Positions 8,399 through 16,563 of a DNA stretch of 64,000 bases are shown piece by piece. The notes beneath the pieces are model-generated. The model did not search any database. It was not told the origin of the DNA and saw only the letters and a list, made by a program, of their open reading frames with translations. The stretch is from Planctomycetales bacterium (GTDB lineage: Bacteria; 4484-113): positions 124,001 through 188,000 of the forward strand of contig JAUWGS010000003.1 in NCBI GenBank assembly GCA_030606285.1. Direction: 5' to 3'. A program made the position numbers and the translations under genes. The first letter of the stretch is position 1, and the number at the start of each line of letters is the position of its first letter.

Positions 8399-9754
8399 TC
8401 AGGGCTCGCTCCTGCACCTTATCATTTCTTCTCGCAGTGCGCTCGCGATTGCGAAGATCGGTACCAGCAATAGTACAATGTACATTGAGTGGAACATCGA
8501 ATGCACCATTAACATGGAGAAACCAATGCCAAAGCCTGCTGCAAGCGGACGCAAGCGAGGTGGGCCGCGGCTGGACACTGCTGCGAGTTCATAGAGGGTG
8601 AGGAGCCAAACAAGCATATATGCTAGCCCGCCAATGAGACCTACGCCGGTGAAGACCTCCAGGTAAGCGTTATGGGCTTCAAGTTGCTGGTCAGCGGGGA
8701 TCGTGGCTCGTCCGAAGCGGCTAGCGTACGCGGCGAAGTTGTTGAGACCGACGCCCAGCAGCGGATAGCTCGCAAACATATTCAGAGCCACGCTGTAGTT
8801 CTCGATGCGGAACCCCACGTCCTCCTGAGGCCGAAGCTCTGGCCTGAAGGAAGCTATGGTGCGAACTGCATAGAACTGGTAGGTGGCGGGGAGAAAAGCG
8901 CGTACTAGAACGGCAACCACAAGCGCGAGCACCATCGTTACGACTAACCCGCGCACGGGGTGTTTAACAATGTAGTAGATGATGAAGAGCAACAGTGCTA
9001 TCCAGGAGCTACGGGTGGCTGAGAACAGGATTATGGCTGTAGAGCCAAGAGCGACTGCGCAGTAGAATATCCTGCCCCACCACCGCTTCTCGGCATCCAG
9101 CAGGAGGAGGGAGAGAGGAACAGCGAGGACGAACGTGAGCGTCACGCTGATGCCGTGACTGTAAATACTTCCTGCGCGATAGGCCTGCATTGCCATCGGG
9201 TATTGGGCGAAGTCTATAAGGATGATGATGGAACTCAGTAGGACACCGGCAAGAAAAGCGTGAACCGCGAAGTTGCGTTCCCGCTCGTCGCGTAGCAATA
9301 GTGTCGCGACGAAGTACAGGCCGATGATGGCCGCTGCGAGCACCAAGTATCGCACGGCAGACACCTGGTTGATCGTGAAAAGCACTCCTGGGACGGCGGC
9401 TGCAATGAAACCGGCCATCAGCCACGGCTTGGCGCCTAATGCGTTCAGCCGGAGAGGAGGGAGCCGATGTATGTTCACCAGCAGACTCAATGCCAGGAGA
9501 ATGACCATCAGCACTGCAATGTTGTCCACCCCCGGCAGGGGGATTATCTCCCATGTTGCAAAGGGCAGTGCAAACAGAAACGCATAGAAAGCCCAGCGAT
9601 AGTTGAGTACTAGCGCCACAAGGATACAAAGAGCAATTGCACTTGCGAGTGCAATCATGAACTCCTTGGCGGCCAAGACGCACAGGAGCGTGCCGGCCAG
9701 CAGGAGCACAAGAATGCGGTAGTCCGATCCCGTCTCGGCGTGAGAACCTACCAT
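8399..9754 (-). CDS. O-antigen ligase / polymerase family membrane protein
   Basis: A 451-residue integral membrane protein with about 11-12 helices. It carries the Wzy/WaaL-like O-antigen ligase domain: a large loop with FRPELRPQEDVGFRIENY and the family motif YPLLGVGLNNFAAYASRFG followed by AHNAYLEVFTGVGLIG. The AHNxYLE signature is typical of this superfamily, which joins or polymerises lipid-linked glycans on the periplasmic side. Ligase and polymerase cannot be told apart by sequence. It is the last gene of a leftward operon with two glycosyltransferases and overlaps the previous gene by 7 nt. Confidence 0.85.
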   Translation of the reverse strand: MVGSHAETGSDYRILVLLLAGTLLCVLAAKEFMIALASAIALCILVALVLNYRWAFYAFLFALPFATWEIIPLPGVDNIAVLMVILLALSLLVNIHRLPPLRLNALGAKPWLMAGFIAAAVPGVLFTINQVSAVRYLVLAAAIIGLYFVATLLLRDERERNFAVHAFLAGVLLSSIIILIDFAQYPMAMQAYRAGSIYSHGISVTLTFVLAVPLSLLLLDAEKRWWGRIFYCAVALGSTAIILFSATRSSWIALLLFIIYYIVKHPVRGLVVTMVLALVVAVLVRAFLPATYQFYAVRTIASFRPELRPQEDVGFRIENYSVALNMFASYPLLGVGLNNFAAYASRFGRATIPADQQLEAHNAYLEVFTGVGLIGGLAYMLVWLLTLYELAAVSSRGPPRLRPLAAGFGIGFSMLMVHSMFHSMYIVLLLVPIFAIASALREEMIRCRSEP

Positions 9755-10944
9755 TGAGTCACCTTGCCAACCGCGAGGCTTGCCGCTGATCTAGTGAGTT
9801 CAGATACCACTCTGTAGCGCGATGGCGGTTCGGAGCGCATCAACTCGTCATAGTAGGAAAGCATGCAGTCTACCCCCCTTTCCACCGACATCTCGTTGCG
9901 GATGTACTCCTGCTGGAAATTCCCAGCTTCGTTACGCCGCGCGGGGTCTGTGAGTTCAGTCAGGGCAGAGACAAGCGGTCCAATTTCAGAATCCTTACGC
10001 TGATTACGGCCGCTGAAGTTGAAGTAAGCGATCTCGCGTGCATTGTCCTCCCTGAATAGGCCGGCGAATCCCGCTTCCCCAACAATGACCGCAGGGATTC
10101 CCCGGACCATTCCGTCCAGGACACTCCTCCCAACGCCCAGGGTTAGGTCCGCAGCTCGGTAGTAGGGGGAGAGTAACGCCTGGGGGCCGGCCAACGCCAG
10201 AACGGTGCGTTTCGCGAGCTTGCTGAGTTCTGCTGCTTCGGTCTCAATCTGTTGTGCCATCGGTCCGCCGCCAACGAGGACTATCTGCCACGGCAAATCC
10301 CGATTTGCGATCTCCTGCGCCAGTGCCAGCACGTGTCGCAACGACCCATGCTTGTCTTTGGACAAGCGTGAGACCATCAGCACGCTGAAAAGCGATGGGT
10401 CAAGGTCAAGACCAGGGAAAAGAGCTGCCCGAGCTTCCTCGCGTGATGGTTCGTCTGGTGTCGGGGATTCTATCCGGGCTGCGCTGACTGTAATCATATC
10501 GGGGTGCCAGTTCCGTCGTGTGACCAGGACCTGCTTGAGTTCGCCGCTGAACGCAATGACTCTGGACAATCGCGGCAAAAAGCATCGGGGCCCCGCCCCG
10601 CCGCAGAAAGTCGCAGCGAGGACCGGCATCGGGTAAAAAAGATATGCCAGCCACGAACAGTAGTGAGTCGCGTAGAAGAAGCTGTGGCAGATGTCCACTG
10701 CGGCTTCCCGGCAAATACGCGACAGACGGCTGGCAATATGTCTTACGGTAAAAGGTTTAGTTGAGTATAGCAGGTCGAAATACTTGAATCCGTTCTCTTC
10801 CAAGACCTTCGTGAAGCCGTCCTCGCGTACTTCGCCTGTAAAAACTGCCTGGTGTCCGCGCCTGCGCAGCTCCCGTGCGAAGGTTAGCGCGGAGCGCTGA
10901 GCTCCTCCTAGCGTAAGAGTGTGCAAGTAGAACAGTATCCTCAT
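9748..10944 (-). CDS. Glycosyltransferase, GT-B fold, group 1-like
   Basis: A 398-residue protein from ATG 10944, where the stop of the upstream glycosyltransferase overlaps as ATGA. The longer ORF-track start is rejected. It begins MRILFYLHTLTLGGAQRSAL, the glycine-rich start of GT4 enzymes (LGGAQR), and the second lobe has VLMVSRLSKDKHGSLRH and IVLVGGGPM. The usual E-x7-E donor motif is weak: the region reads GLGVGRSVLDGMVRGIPAVIVGEAG, so the enzyme may use an atypical donor or act as a partner subunit. The likely role is adding a sugar to a lipid-linked surface glycan at the inner membrane's cytoplasmic face. Confidence 0.8.
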   Translation of the reverse strand: MRILFYLHTLTLGGAQRSALTFARELRRRGHQAVFTGEVREDGFTKVLEENGFKYFDLLYSTKPFTVRHIASRLSRICREAAVDICHSFFYATHYCSWLAYLFYPMPVLAATFCGGAGPRCFLPRLSRVIAFSGELKQVLVTRRNWHPDMITVSAARIESPTPDEPSREEARAALFPGLDLDPSLFSVLMVSRLSKDKHGSLRHVLALAQEIANRDLPWQIVLVGGGPMAQQIETEAAELSKLAKRTVLALAGPQALLSPYYRAADLTLGVGRSVLDGMVRGIPAVIVGEAGFAGLFREDNAREIAYFNFSGRNQRKDSEIGPLVSALTELTDPARRNEAGNFQQEYIRNEMSVERGVDCMLSYYDELMRSEPPSRYRVVSELTRSAASLAVGKVTQW

Positions 10945-12071
10945 CTGCCCTCGCCTTTCTCTCCGATGACCTGTCTCACAAGAGATAGATACTTGGTCAT
11001 ACACGCCTCAAGGCTATGTCTTTCGCCTACCTCGCGACGCGCCCTTTCCGCCAAGCGCTTCCCGGTCTCGGGCTGCCGGATGATTGCTGCTAGGGCACCT
11101 GCAATGCCCTCTGCATCGCCCACGGGTGCAAGCAGCGCATTATATCTGTGGCGCAGGATAGCCGATGTTCCTGGGGCCTCTGTGGCGACAATCGGTCTTG
11201 CTGCCGCCATAGCCTCAAGCACTGCGTTCGGCATTCCTTCGCGTCGGCTGGTCAGACAGAACGCATCCATCGCAGAGTATATCTCCGGCAGGTCTCTGCG
11301 GAAACCTGTGAACACCACATGTTCCAGCAGTCCTAGCTGCTCAGCGAGAGCTCGCACCTTCAGGTCGTCTTCGCCTTTGCCAACAAGAAGAAGCTTGGCT
11401 CGTTCGCCCTCAGGCTTCTCTCTCAGCTCGCTAAACGCTCGTAGCAGTGTCTCGTGGTCCTTGATCGGATGGAACCGAGCCACGCAACCGATCACGAAGT
11501 CCTGCTCAGTTAATCCCAGTAGCTCCCTCGTCTCTTCTCGCGGAACTTGAGGTGAGCGCAGCCATTCGACATCCACGCCGTTGGGGATGAAGCGCAGCTT
11601 CTTCTCTGGCACTCTGAGTTCTTCCCGAGCGAATCGGGCGCTGTCTTCGCTCACAACTACGAAGAAATCGGTGAGCGGCATTGTCAGACGGTCCAGAAAG
11701 CTACGCCATCTTTCCTGACCGCCAGAGCGGAAACTGCTGATGACCGGTATGCGCCTGAAGAGCTTGCCCAGGATTCGTGCAACGAGGTAGGAATGAAACA
11801 GGTAAGCGATGATTAAGCTCGGTCGTTCCTCGCCGAGCCTGACGGCAAGATCCATCACACGCCACGGAGTTCGCCTTGTCGTGTGCAGCGAGAAGGTCGT
11901 TATCTCCGGCGTTGCCGACAGCTCTTGTGGCAGGGAACCGTCTCCGTCTGCCAGCGTGCCGACCGTCACCTGGAACCCCTGCTCCAGCAGGTGTCGCGCC
12001 TGGTGTGCGATCTGATTCTCTGTTCCACCCCAGATGCCGGCTGTGGTCAGTATAAGAATGCGTGCGGGCAC
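10941..12071 (-). CDS. Glycosyltransferase family 4
   Basis: A 376-residue retaining GT-B glycosyltransferase. The N-lobe starts ILILTTAGIWGGTENQIAH. The C-lobe has IGCVARFHPIKDHETLLRAF, LLLVGKGEDD, VVFTGFRRDLPEIYSAMDAF and the donor-binding E-x7-E motif EGMPNAVLEAMA, all canonical for GT4. The start is GTG at 12071, about 3 nt from the predicted transcription start, so the message is near-leaderless. It is the first gene of the leftward glycan operon. The acceptor and sugar cannot be told from sequence. Confidence 0.87.
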   Translation of the reverse strand: MPARILILTTAGIWGGTENQIAHQARHLLEQGFQVTVGTLADGDGSLPQELSATPEITTFSLHTTRRTPWRVMDLAVRLGEERPSLIIAYLFHSYLVARILGKLFRRIPVISSFRSGGQERWRSFLDRLTMPLTDFFVVVSEDSARFAREELRVPEKKLRFIPNGVDVEWLRSPQVPREETRELLGLTEQDFVIGCVARFHPIKDHETLLRAFSELREKPEGERAKLLLVGKGEDDLKVRALAEQLGLLEHVVFTGFRRDLPEIYSAMDAFCLTSRREGMPNAVLEAMAAARPIVATEAPGTSAILRHRYNALLAPVGDAEGIAGALAAIIRQPETGKRLAERARREVGERHSLEACMTKYLSLVRQVIGEKGEGR

Positions 12072-12080
12072 GTGCTGGTG

Positions 12081-12109
12081 ATTGTAGCAAACCCTCTAGT
12101 GCGCTTCAA
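12081..12109 (-). promoter_or_regulatory. Promoter of the glycosyltransferase operon
   Basis: Read on the minus strand: TTGAAG (12109-12104), a 17-nt spacer, then TACAAT (12086-12081) within TGCTACAAT. Initiation is expected near 12074, about 3 nt before the GTG start. It lies back to back with the surE promoter. Confidence 0.65.
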
Positions 12110-12143
12110 CACCATTTTAATCCACTTCTGGCTTGACGATGCA

Positions 12144-12152
12144 TGCTAGAAT
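12144..12152 (+). promoter_or_regulatory. Extended -10 promoter of surE
   Basis: TGCTAGAAT. It overlaps the ATG used by the ORF track (12143), which therefore cannot be the start. Predicted initiation near 12159 precedes the GTG at 12179. A TTGACG lies only 8 nt upstream of the -10 hexamer, the wrong distance for a -35 box. Confidence 0.55.
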
Positions 12153-12178
12153 TGCTTGTGCCACCTGGAAAGCGGGAA

Positions 12179-13006
12179 GTGTTCAGAGCATTCGCCACAA
12201 ACGATGACGGCATTCTTGGCCAGGGGTTGGTGGAGCTGGGTCGGAGACTTTCGCCTGTCTGTGAACTCACCATTGTTGCGCCGGAAAGCCCGCGCAGCGC
12301 CGTAAGCCACTCCATCACACTGCACAAGCCCCTGCGACTGGATGAGCGTCCCGACTTCCCCTGGCCGGACGACGCACTCAGCGGTTGTCGCGCTTACTCG
12401 TGCTCAGGGTCGCCGACAGACTGCGTGATGCTGGGAGTGCTGGAACTCATGCATGGCAGCCCGCCTCATCTGGTTGTCTCCGGCATAAACGAGGGGCAGA
12501 ACCTGGCCGAAGATGTGACCTACTCAGGTACCGTGGCTGGTGCGATGGAAGGTGCGATGCTGGGTGTGCCTTCAATATCGATCTCCCTGGATTCACGCGG
12601 GCGCGGCAACTTCCCCGTGGCTTCTCAGCTACTCCTGGAGCTGGTTGAGCAGTTATTCTTCGGTGAGCATCCCAGCAGGCCCTGGCCCCATCCTGATGAA
12701 GAACGGACGAGAAGGCTGTTCAACGGCCGGCGCTTCCTGAATTTGAACGTGCCCGATGTTCCCCGGGAAGAAGTGCGAGGCGTGCGTGCCTGTTTCACCG
12801 GATTTCGCGGCTACAAAGATGTTGTGCAGAAGATGACCGACCCCCGCGGCCGCCCGTTCTTCTGGATTGCCGGCGAGAGAGTGAAAGAGGATGAACGAGA
12901 GGGCAGCGATGTTCGCGCGATTGACGAGGGTTACGCTACGCTCACGCCGTTGACATGGGATCTTACCGATTATACTGCGCTGGATGTCCTGGAGGAACTT
13001 CTGTAG
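12179..13006 (+). CDS. surE: 5'/3'-nucleotidase SurE
   Basis: A 275-residue metal-dependent nucleoside monophosphate phosphatase. The metal-binding NDDGI motif lies near the N-terminus (about 8-12), APESPRSAVSHSIT holds the conserved Ser, and SGINEGQNLAEDVTYSGTVAGAMEG holds the conserved Asn. The GTG start is chosen because the family has NDDG within the first dozen residues, because GGAAAG lies about 6 nt upstream, and because the ORF-track ATG sits inside the promoter. It converges on the phosphohexomutase gene with an 8-nt gap. SurE is often linked to stationary-phase and stress survival. Confidence 0.93.
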   Translation: MFRAFATNDDGILGQGLVELGRRLSPVCELTIVAPESPRSAVSHSITLHKPLRLDERPDFPWPDDALSGCRAYSCSGSPTDCVMLGVLELMHGSPPHLVVSGINEGQNLAEDVTYSGTVAGAMEGAMLGVPSISISLDSRGRGNFPVASQLLLELVEQLFFGEHPSRPWPHPDEERTRRLFNGRRFLNLNVPDVPREEVRGVRACFTGFRGYKDVVQKMTDPRGRPFFWIAGERVKEDEREGSDVRAIDEGYATLTPLTWDLTDYTALDVLEELL

Positions 13007-13014
13007 ATCCACCG

Positions 13015-14451
13015 CTAGTTTATAAAAAGGAACTCCCTTACCCGCTGGGTAAGTTCTTTCTCTAGGTTCTCCGCCTCATGCTCACAGTAGATCCGCAGCA
13101 ACGGCTCTGTACCTGAAAAGCGCAGTAGCAAGAAGCCTTCCGGGAAGACAATCTTAAGGCCGTCGAGTTCGGAGATGCGAACCGTCTGTATGCCTGCCAA
13201 CTCCGGGTTGTCCCTAATGATGGCAACCCTCTTGCCGACCGCTTCTGCCTGAGCCGAGCCGGCCAGCGGTATGTCCTGACGGTGGAAGTGCGGATGTCCG
13301 AAGCGCTCTGCAATGTGCTCGCGCAGCTCCTGGAGTTGCGCTTTACGCTCGGCCATAGCGGACAGCACAATGATGAGTGCCAGCAACGCGTCGCGTTCTG
13401 GCAGGTGGAAGCCGAAGCCAAATCCGCCGCTTTCTTCAGCCGCCATGAGCGTCCCGGGCTGGACCAGCTCTTTGGTAGAGTGTTTAAAGCCCACGGGAAC
13501 CTCGACAACTTGTTGCCCTAGCTCTTGTGCGACACGATCAATCAGCGTGGAAAAGCTCACGGACTTGACGATGCGCCCGCGCAAACCACGGTCCTCAACC
13601 AGGTGGAGCAGGCAGATGGCGTAAATATCCTCCGGCGGAACGAACTGGCCGGATTCATCTATCAGCCCCAGTCGGTCACCGTCACCGTCAAAAGCGGCAC
13701 CGAAAGCTGTTCCGGAGCCTGCGTTCACCCAGCCGGTCAACTCCTCCAACTGCTCCGGAGTGGGCTCGGGTTTCCCGCCGGCAAAGAGCGGATCGCGCTC
13801 GGTGTGAATCGCGGCGAACTCCAGCCCTAGGCCTTGCATGGCGTGCTGATAAACGTGCGCAGTAGCACCTCTAACGAAGTCGATCGTGAGGTCAAAAGAA
13901 CAGTCGACCAGAGCCGGCGCAGCATAGCCCTTCATCACCTCGGCATACTCGTCTCGCAGGTCAAACTCGTCGTATTCCTGCGTGAATGCGAATGCCGGTT
14001 CCGGGTCATAGTCCGGCTCGGCCTTCTCGGCCAGCTTCTCTACGGCTTTGTTCACATCCGGTAGCGCGCTCCCGCCTTCGGGACCCTTCAGTTTGTAGCC
14101 CAGGTAGCGGGCGGGATTGTGGCTGGCCGTGATCATTATCCCCATCGGCGCGCCCATCCTCTTCACGGCGAACGACAGGTAAGGGGAAGGGCAGAACGCA
14201 GTCGATATCGCAGGGCTGAATCCTTCTTCCCGCAACGCGTGATAAACCGCGCGCGCGAAATATGGCGCGAGAAAACGCGTATCGTAGCCTATCAGGACGG
14301 GAGCACCCATCTCTGCGCCGGAATCGCGCAGATAGCCTGCGGTGCCTGCTGTCATTCTGGCGACATGTTCCCAGGAGTATGTATCGCCGATAACGCCCCG
14401 ATACCCATCGGAACCGAAGTGGAGAGCAGGTCTCGGGTGTGGCGTAGGCAT
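13015..14451 (-). CDS. Phosphoglucomutase / phosphomannomutase family protein
   Basis: A 478-residue alpha-D-phosphohexomutase. It shows the substrate-entry motif GYRGVIGD near the start, the phosphoserine loop ITASHNPARYLGYKLK (about 103-118), the Mg-binding loop DGDGDRLGLID (about 245-255), and the phosphate-binding C-terminal motif RFSGTEPLLRIY. It interconverts hexose 1- and 6-phosphates to supply nucleotide-sugar synthesis, which fits the neighbouring glycan genes. It lies 19 nt after trx, in the same direction, probably one operon. Specificity for glucose, mannose or glucosamine phosphates cannot be settled by eye. Confidence 0.9.
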   Translation of the reverse strand: MPTPHPRPALHFGSDGYRGVIGDTYSWEHVARMTAGTAGYLRDSGAEMGAPVLIGYDTRFLAPYFARAVYHALREEGFSPAISTAFCPSPYLSFAVKRMGAPMGIMITASHNPARYLGYKLKGPEGGSALPDVNKAVEKLAEKAEPDYDPEPAFAFTQEYDEFDLRDEYAEVMKGYAAPALVDCSFDLTIDFVRGATAHVYQHAMQGLGLEFAAIHTERDPLFAGGKPEPTPEQLEELTGWVNAGSGTAFGAAFDGDGDRLGLIDESGQFVPPEDIYAICLLHLVEDRGLRGRIVKSVSFSTLIDRVAQELGQQVVEVPVGFKHSTKELVQPGTLMAAEESGGFGFGFHLPERDALLALIIVLSAMAERKAQLQELREHIAERFGHPHFHRQDIPLAGSAQAEAVGKRVAIIRDNPELAGIQTVRISELDGLKIVFPEGFLLLRFSGTEPLLRIYCEHEAENLEKELTQRVREFLFIN

Positions 14452-14470
14452 AGCGATTGTCTCGGTGCGT

Positions 14471-14785
14471 CTAGAGGATGCTATCGACTATCGCCTTCAG
14501 CGCGTCATACTCGCGAAAGCCGACGACAGCCTTGACGGGTTCGCCATTCTTGAAGAATATCAGGGTGGGCACGCCGGTGATGCCGAACCTTCTTGCCAGT
14601 CCGGGATCGTTGTCTGTGTTAACTTCGTATATTTTTAGCTCCCCGTCATACTCGCCAGAGATGCGTTCGATTATCGGTTCGATCATCTTGCACGGTGGAC
14701 ACCATGTAGCGCCGAAGTCGACGAGTACAGGTATGTCGCTCTTTTCGACAAGTTCTTCGAAGTCACTTTCGTGAATATCGGTCAT
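14471..14785 (-). CDS. trxA: Thioredoxin with CPPC active site
   Basis: A 104-residue single-domain thioredoxin. It has the fold landmarks VLVDFGATWCPPCKMIEPI (about 20-38), the cis-proline motif GVPTLIFFKNGE (about 73-84) and no signal peptide, so it acts in the cytoplasm. The active site is WCPPC, where classical thioredoxin has WCGPC. The first X residue of the motif shifts redox potential, so a Pro here may change its reducing power or partners. It likely forms an operon with the downstream phosphohexomutase. It may be the main thioredoxin or a specialised one. Confidence 0.92.
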   Translation of the reverse strand: MTDIHESDFEELVEKSDIPVLVDFGATWCPPCKMIEPIIERISGEYDGELKIYEVNTDNDPGLARRFGITGVPTLIFFKNGEPVKAVVGFREYDALKAIVDSIL

Positions 14786-14823
14786 TACAGCCTCCTGCAG
14801 GGCGCGTTGCGTATAGGTTCAGT

Positions 14824-14842
14824 ATTATACAGGGCAAGCCCT
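14824..14842 (-). promoter_or_regulatory. Promoter and dyad upstream of trxA
   Basis: The minus strand has TATAAT (14829-14824), and directly upstream lies a 12-bp palindrome AGGGC-AA-GCCCT (14831-14842) that would fill the promoter spacer. No good -35 box is seen at 17 nt. The dyad is a candidate operator. Bases 14786-15056 hold no gene. Confidence 0.5.
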
Positions 14843-15056
14843 AGGATTATCTCAACAATTGATGAGTTGGCTTCCGGATATCTCAACGACGGGAGCCACA
14901 GATGTTCAGCCTGTCACACTGGACTTAGCCAGGTAGATTGTAGCACAGCTGCCACGCAACTTCTTGATGCCTTTGGGCGAGATGCAGCGGTTTCTGGGTT
15001 GAATGCTGAGAATCAGGCTTCCGTTCAGGCAGGTCGGTGTGCGAGAATAGGCGGCG

Positions 15057-15476
15057 GTGGCTGAACCGGTCAAAATACTCTTCTATTGTATTGGCAATGC
15101 ATGCCGCTCGCCGCTGGCTGAGGCTATCTGTCGTCATCTCGGCGGGGACGCGGTGGAAGTATCCAGCGCCGGCGTCGCGCCTATGGGCAGCGTCAGTGAG
15201 GATTCGTTGGGTGCATTACGCTCGCTTGGAATCAGTACGGATGGCCTGAACTCCACCGGACTTTCGAGTCTTGAGCCAGCCGATTACGATCTGGTGATAA
15301 GCCTGGACGCAGACTTCCCGGTGAAGCGGGTTCTCGGGCCGGAGCTGGATTTCCGTTATGAGGACTGGGACATTCCAGATCCGCTGGGCGAGGACACCGA
15401 GGTGTATCTCGATGTCGCTCGCCTGTTGCATGAGCGTATCGAGGAACTGTTGCGGCGCGAAGGTCTTCGACCCTGA
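15057..15476 (+). CDS. Low-molecular-weight protein-tyrosine-phosphatase family
   Basis: A 139-residue protein starting at GTG 15057. The P-loop FYCIGNACRSPLAEA (about 8-22) matches the C-x5-R-S nucleophile and phosphate loop, and the general acid lies in the WDIPDPLGED motif (about 101-110). This family dephosphorylates tyrosine or acts as arsenate reductase. The DPLGED ending fits phosphatases such as Wzb or YwlE. Such enzymes often regulate polysaccharide export kinases, which fits the nearby glycan cluster, but no kinase is present here. The gene converges on fecR. Confidence 0.88.
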   Translation: MAEPVKILFYCIGNACRSPLAEAICRHLGGDAVEVSSAGVAPMGSVSEDSLGALRSLGISTDGLNSTGLSSLEPADYDLVISLDADFPVKRVLGPELDFRYEDWDIPDPLGEDTEVYLDVARLLHERIEELLRREGLRP

Positions 15477-15511
15477 GTGCTCAGACCGAAGGGCATCCTG
15501 CTAGACGGGGG

Positions 15512-16246
15512 CTAGAAGAACTTGGGCAGCCTCTTTCGCACTTCCTCTTTGATTTCTTCCTCGACTTTCTCTTCCCAGTACTCAGGATCGAACATTTGCA
15601 GGATCTCCTCCAGCTCACGCGTATGCTTGAGGAATCGAGGTAGCTTGCCAACCTCCAGCTGGATGAGTGCGCCGGGACCCAACAGCAGCACTTCCTCTGC
15701 GAATAGGAGTTCTACTTCTCCCTGGTGTCCGTAGAAGTAGACGGGCGGGGTTCCTTCTTCCTCATCCGGCTCGTGGATTTCCACCTCGAATACGGTTCCT
15801 CTGACCACTGCGAGCGCGGTTGGGGTCTCGACCTCAAAGGTCGCGCCTGGTGAAAGTGCCTCCTTGAGGTTGGCCAGCAAGTAACCGGCTGTGAGTGAGC
15901 TTCGGGTACACTCGTCGGGCGCTAGCTCGCTCAGCGACAGGACAGAGTTTTCTTTGAGTAACACCAGAGTGTTGCCGGGGAAGGTAAGCTGGACCTTTGC
16001 ATCCTTTTCAACGAAGAGAACATCTCCTGCGTAAAGCAAATCACCAATTCCAACATCCACCGGCTCCGCTCCGCCACGCTCTACCCGCACACAGCCAGCG
16101 ATGCGCGTGATCTTCACGCACGGTTGAGTGTCCTGAGCGTCGTCTTGAGCGAAGCTGGAGGAGGACGCCAGTACTATCAGTGCTAGGAGGAAAGCGCCCG
16201 ATACCGCAAGGCTCGTAGTTCGGGCTGTCGTGATGCCTTTGAGCAT
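15512..16246 (-). CDS. FecR-domain periplasmic protein
   Basis: A 244-residue protein with a signal peptide (about 1-33, ending SSFAQ). The FecR-like beta domain spans about 60-185: GGAEPVDVGIGDLLYAGD, VQLTFPGNTLVLLKENSVL, a LANLKEALSPGATFEVETPTALAVVRGT core and GHQGEVELLF. The TPTALAVVRGTVFEVE segment is the hallmark of FecR domains in non-signalling proteins. There is no transmembrane anti-sigma helix or neighbouring ECF sigma gene, so classical iron signalling is unlikely. The C-terminus is charged and helical. It is the last gene of the heat-shock operon, 12 nt after fmdB. Confidence 0.82.
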   Translation of the reverse strand: MLKGITTARTTSLAVSGAFLLALIVLASSSSFAQDDAQDTQPCVKITRIAGCVRVERGGAEPVDVGIGDLLYAGDVLFVEKDAKVQLTFPGNTLVLLKENSVLSLSELAPDECTRSSLTAGYLLANLKEALSPGATFEVETPTALAVVRGTVFEVEIHEPDEEEGTPPVYFYGHQGEVELLFAEEVLLLGPGALIQLEVGKLPRFLKHTRELEEILQMFDPEYWEEKVEEEIKEEVRKRLPKFF

Positions 16247-16258
16247 TGTGGTGGGTGA

Positions 16259-16531
16259 TCAGCTCTCTTTCGTGTCCTTCTTTTCCGGTGTGCTGTCGGT
16301 GGTTACGGTCTTCGCTTCCGGCTTGGTGCTCTTGGGACTTGCAGCGGTGCTGGGCCGCTTGTTATCGGTAACATAAAAGCCGCTGCCGTGGAACACAACC
16401 TGCGGCGCGGAGATTAGGCGCTTGGAGATTGCGCCGCACTTCTCGCATTTGCGTGTGCCGTTGGCCGAAAAGCCGGCCATTACCTCAAACACGTGCCCGC
16501 ACTTCGTGCACTTATATTCGTAAATCGGCAT
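16259..16531 (-). CDS. FmdB-family zinc ribbon protein
   Basis: A 90-residue protein. The first 50 residues are the FmdB zinc ribbon: MPIYEYKCTKCGHVFE, then KCEKCGAISKRLIS, with two CxxC pairs for one zinc, and VFHGSGFYVTD, a very common family ending. The tail (about 58-90) is Ser/Thr/Lys-rich and disordered. Members are regulators or chaperone-like proteins of unclear function. An AAGGAG site precedes the ATG. It lies 32 nt downstream of the clp gene in the same operon. Confidence 0.92.
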   Translation of the reverse strand: MPIYEYKCTKCGHVFEVMAGFSANGTRKCEKCGAISKRLISAPQVVFHGSGFYVTDNKRPSTAASPKSTKPEAKTVTTDSTPEKKDTKES

Positions 16532-16563
16532 TGGATACCTGCTCCTTATCGGGGCGCAACATT

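Noticed and set aside
12133-12152. TTGACG as the -35 box of surE
   Set aside because: It is only 8 nt from the -10 hexamer; spacing of about 17 nt is needed.
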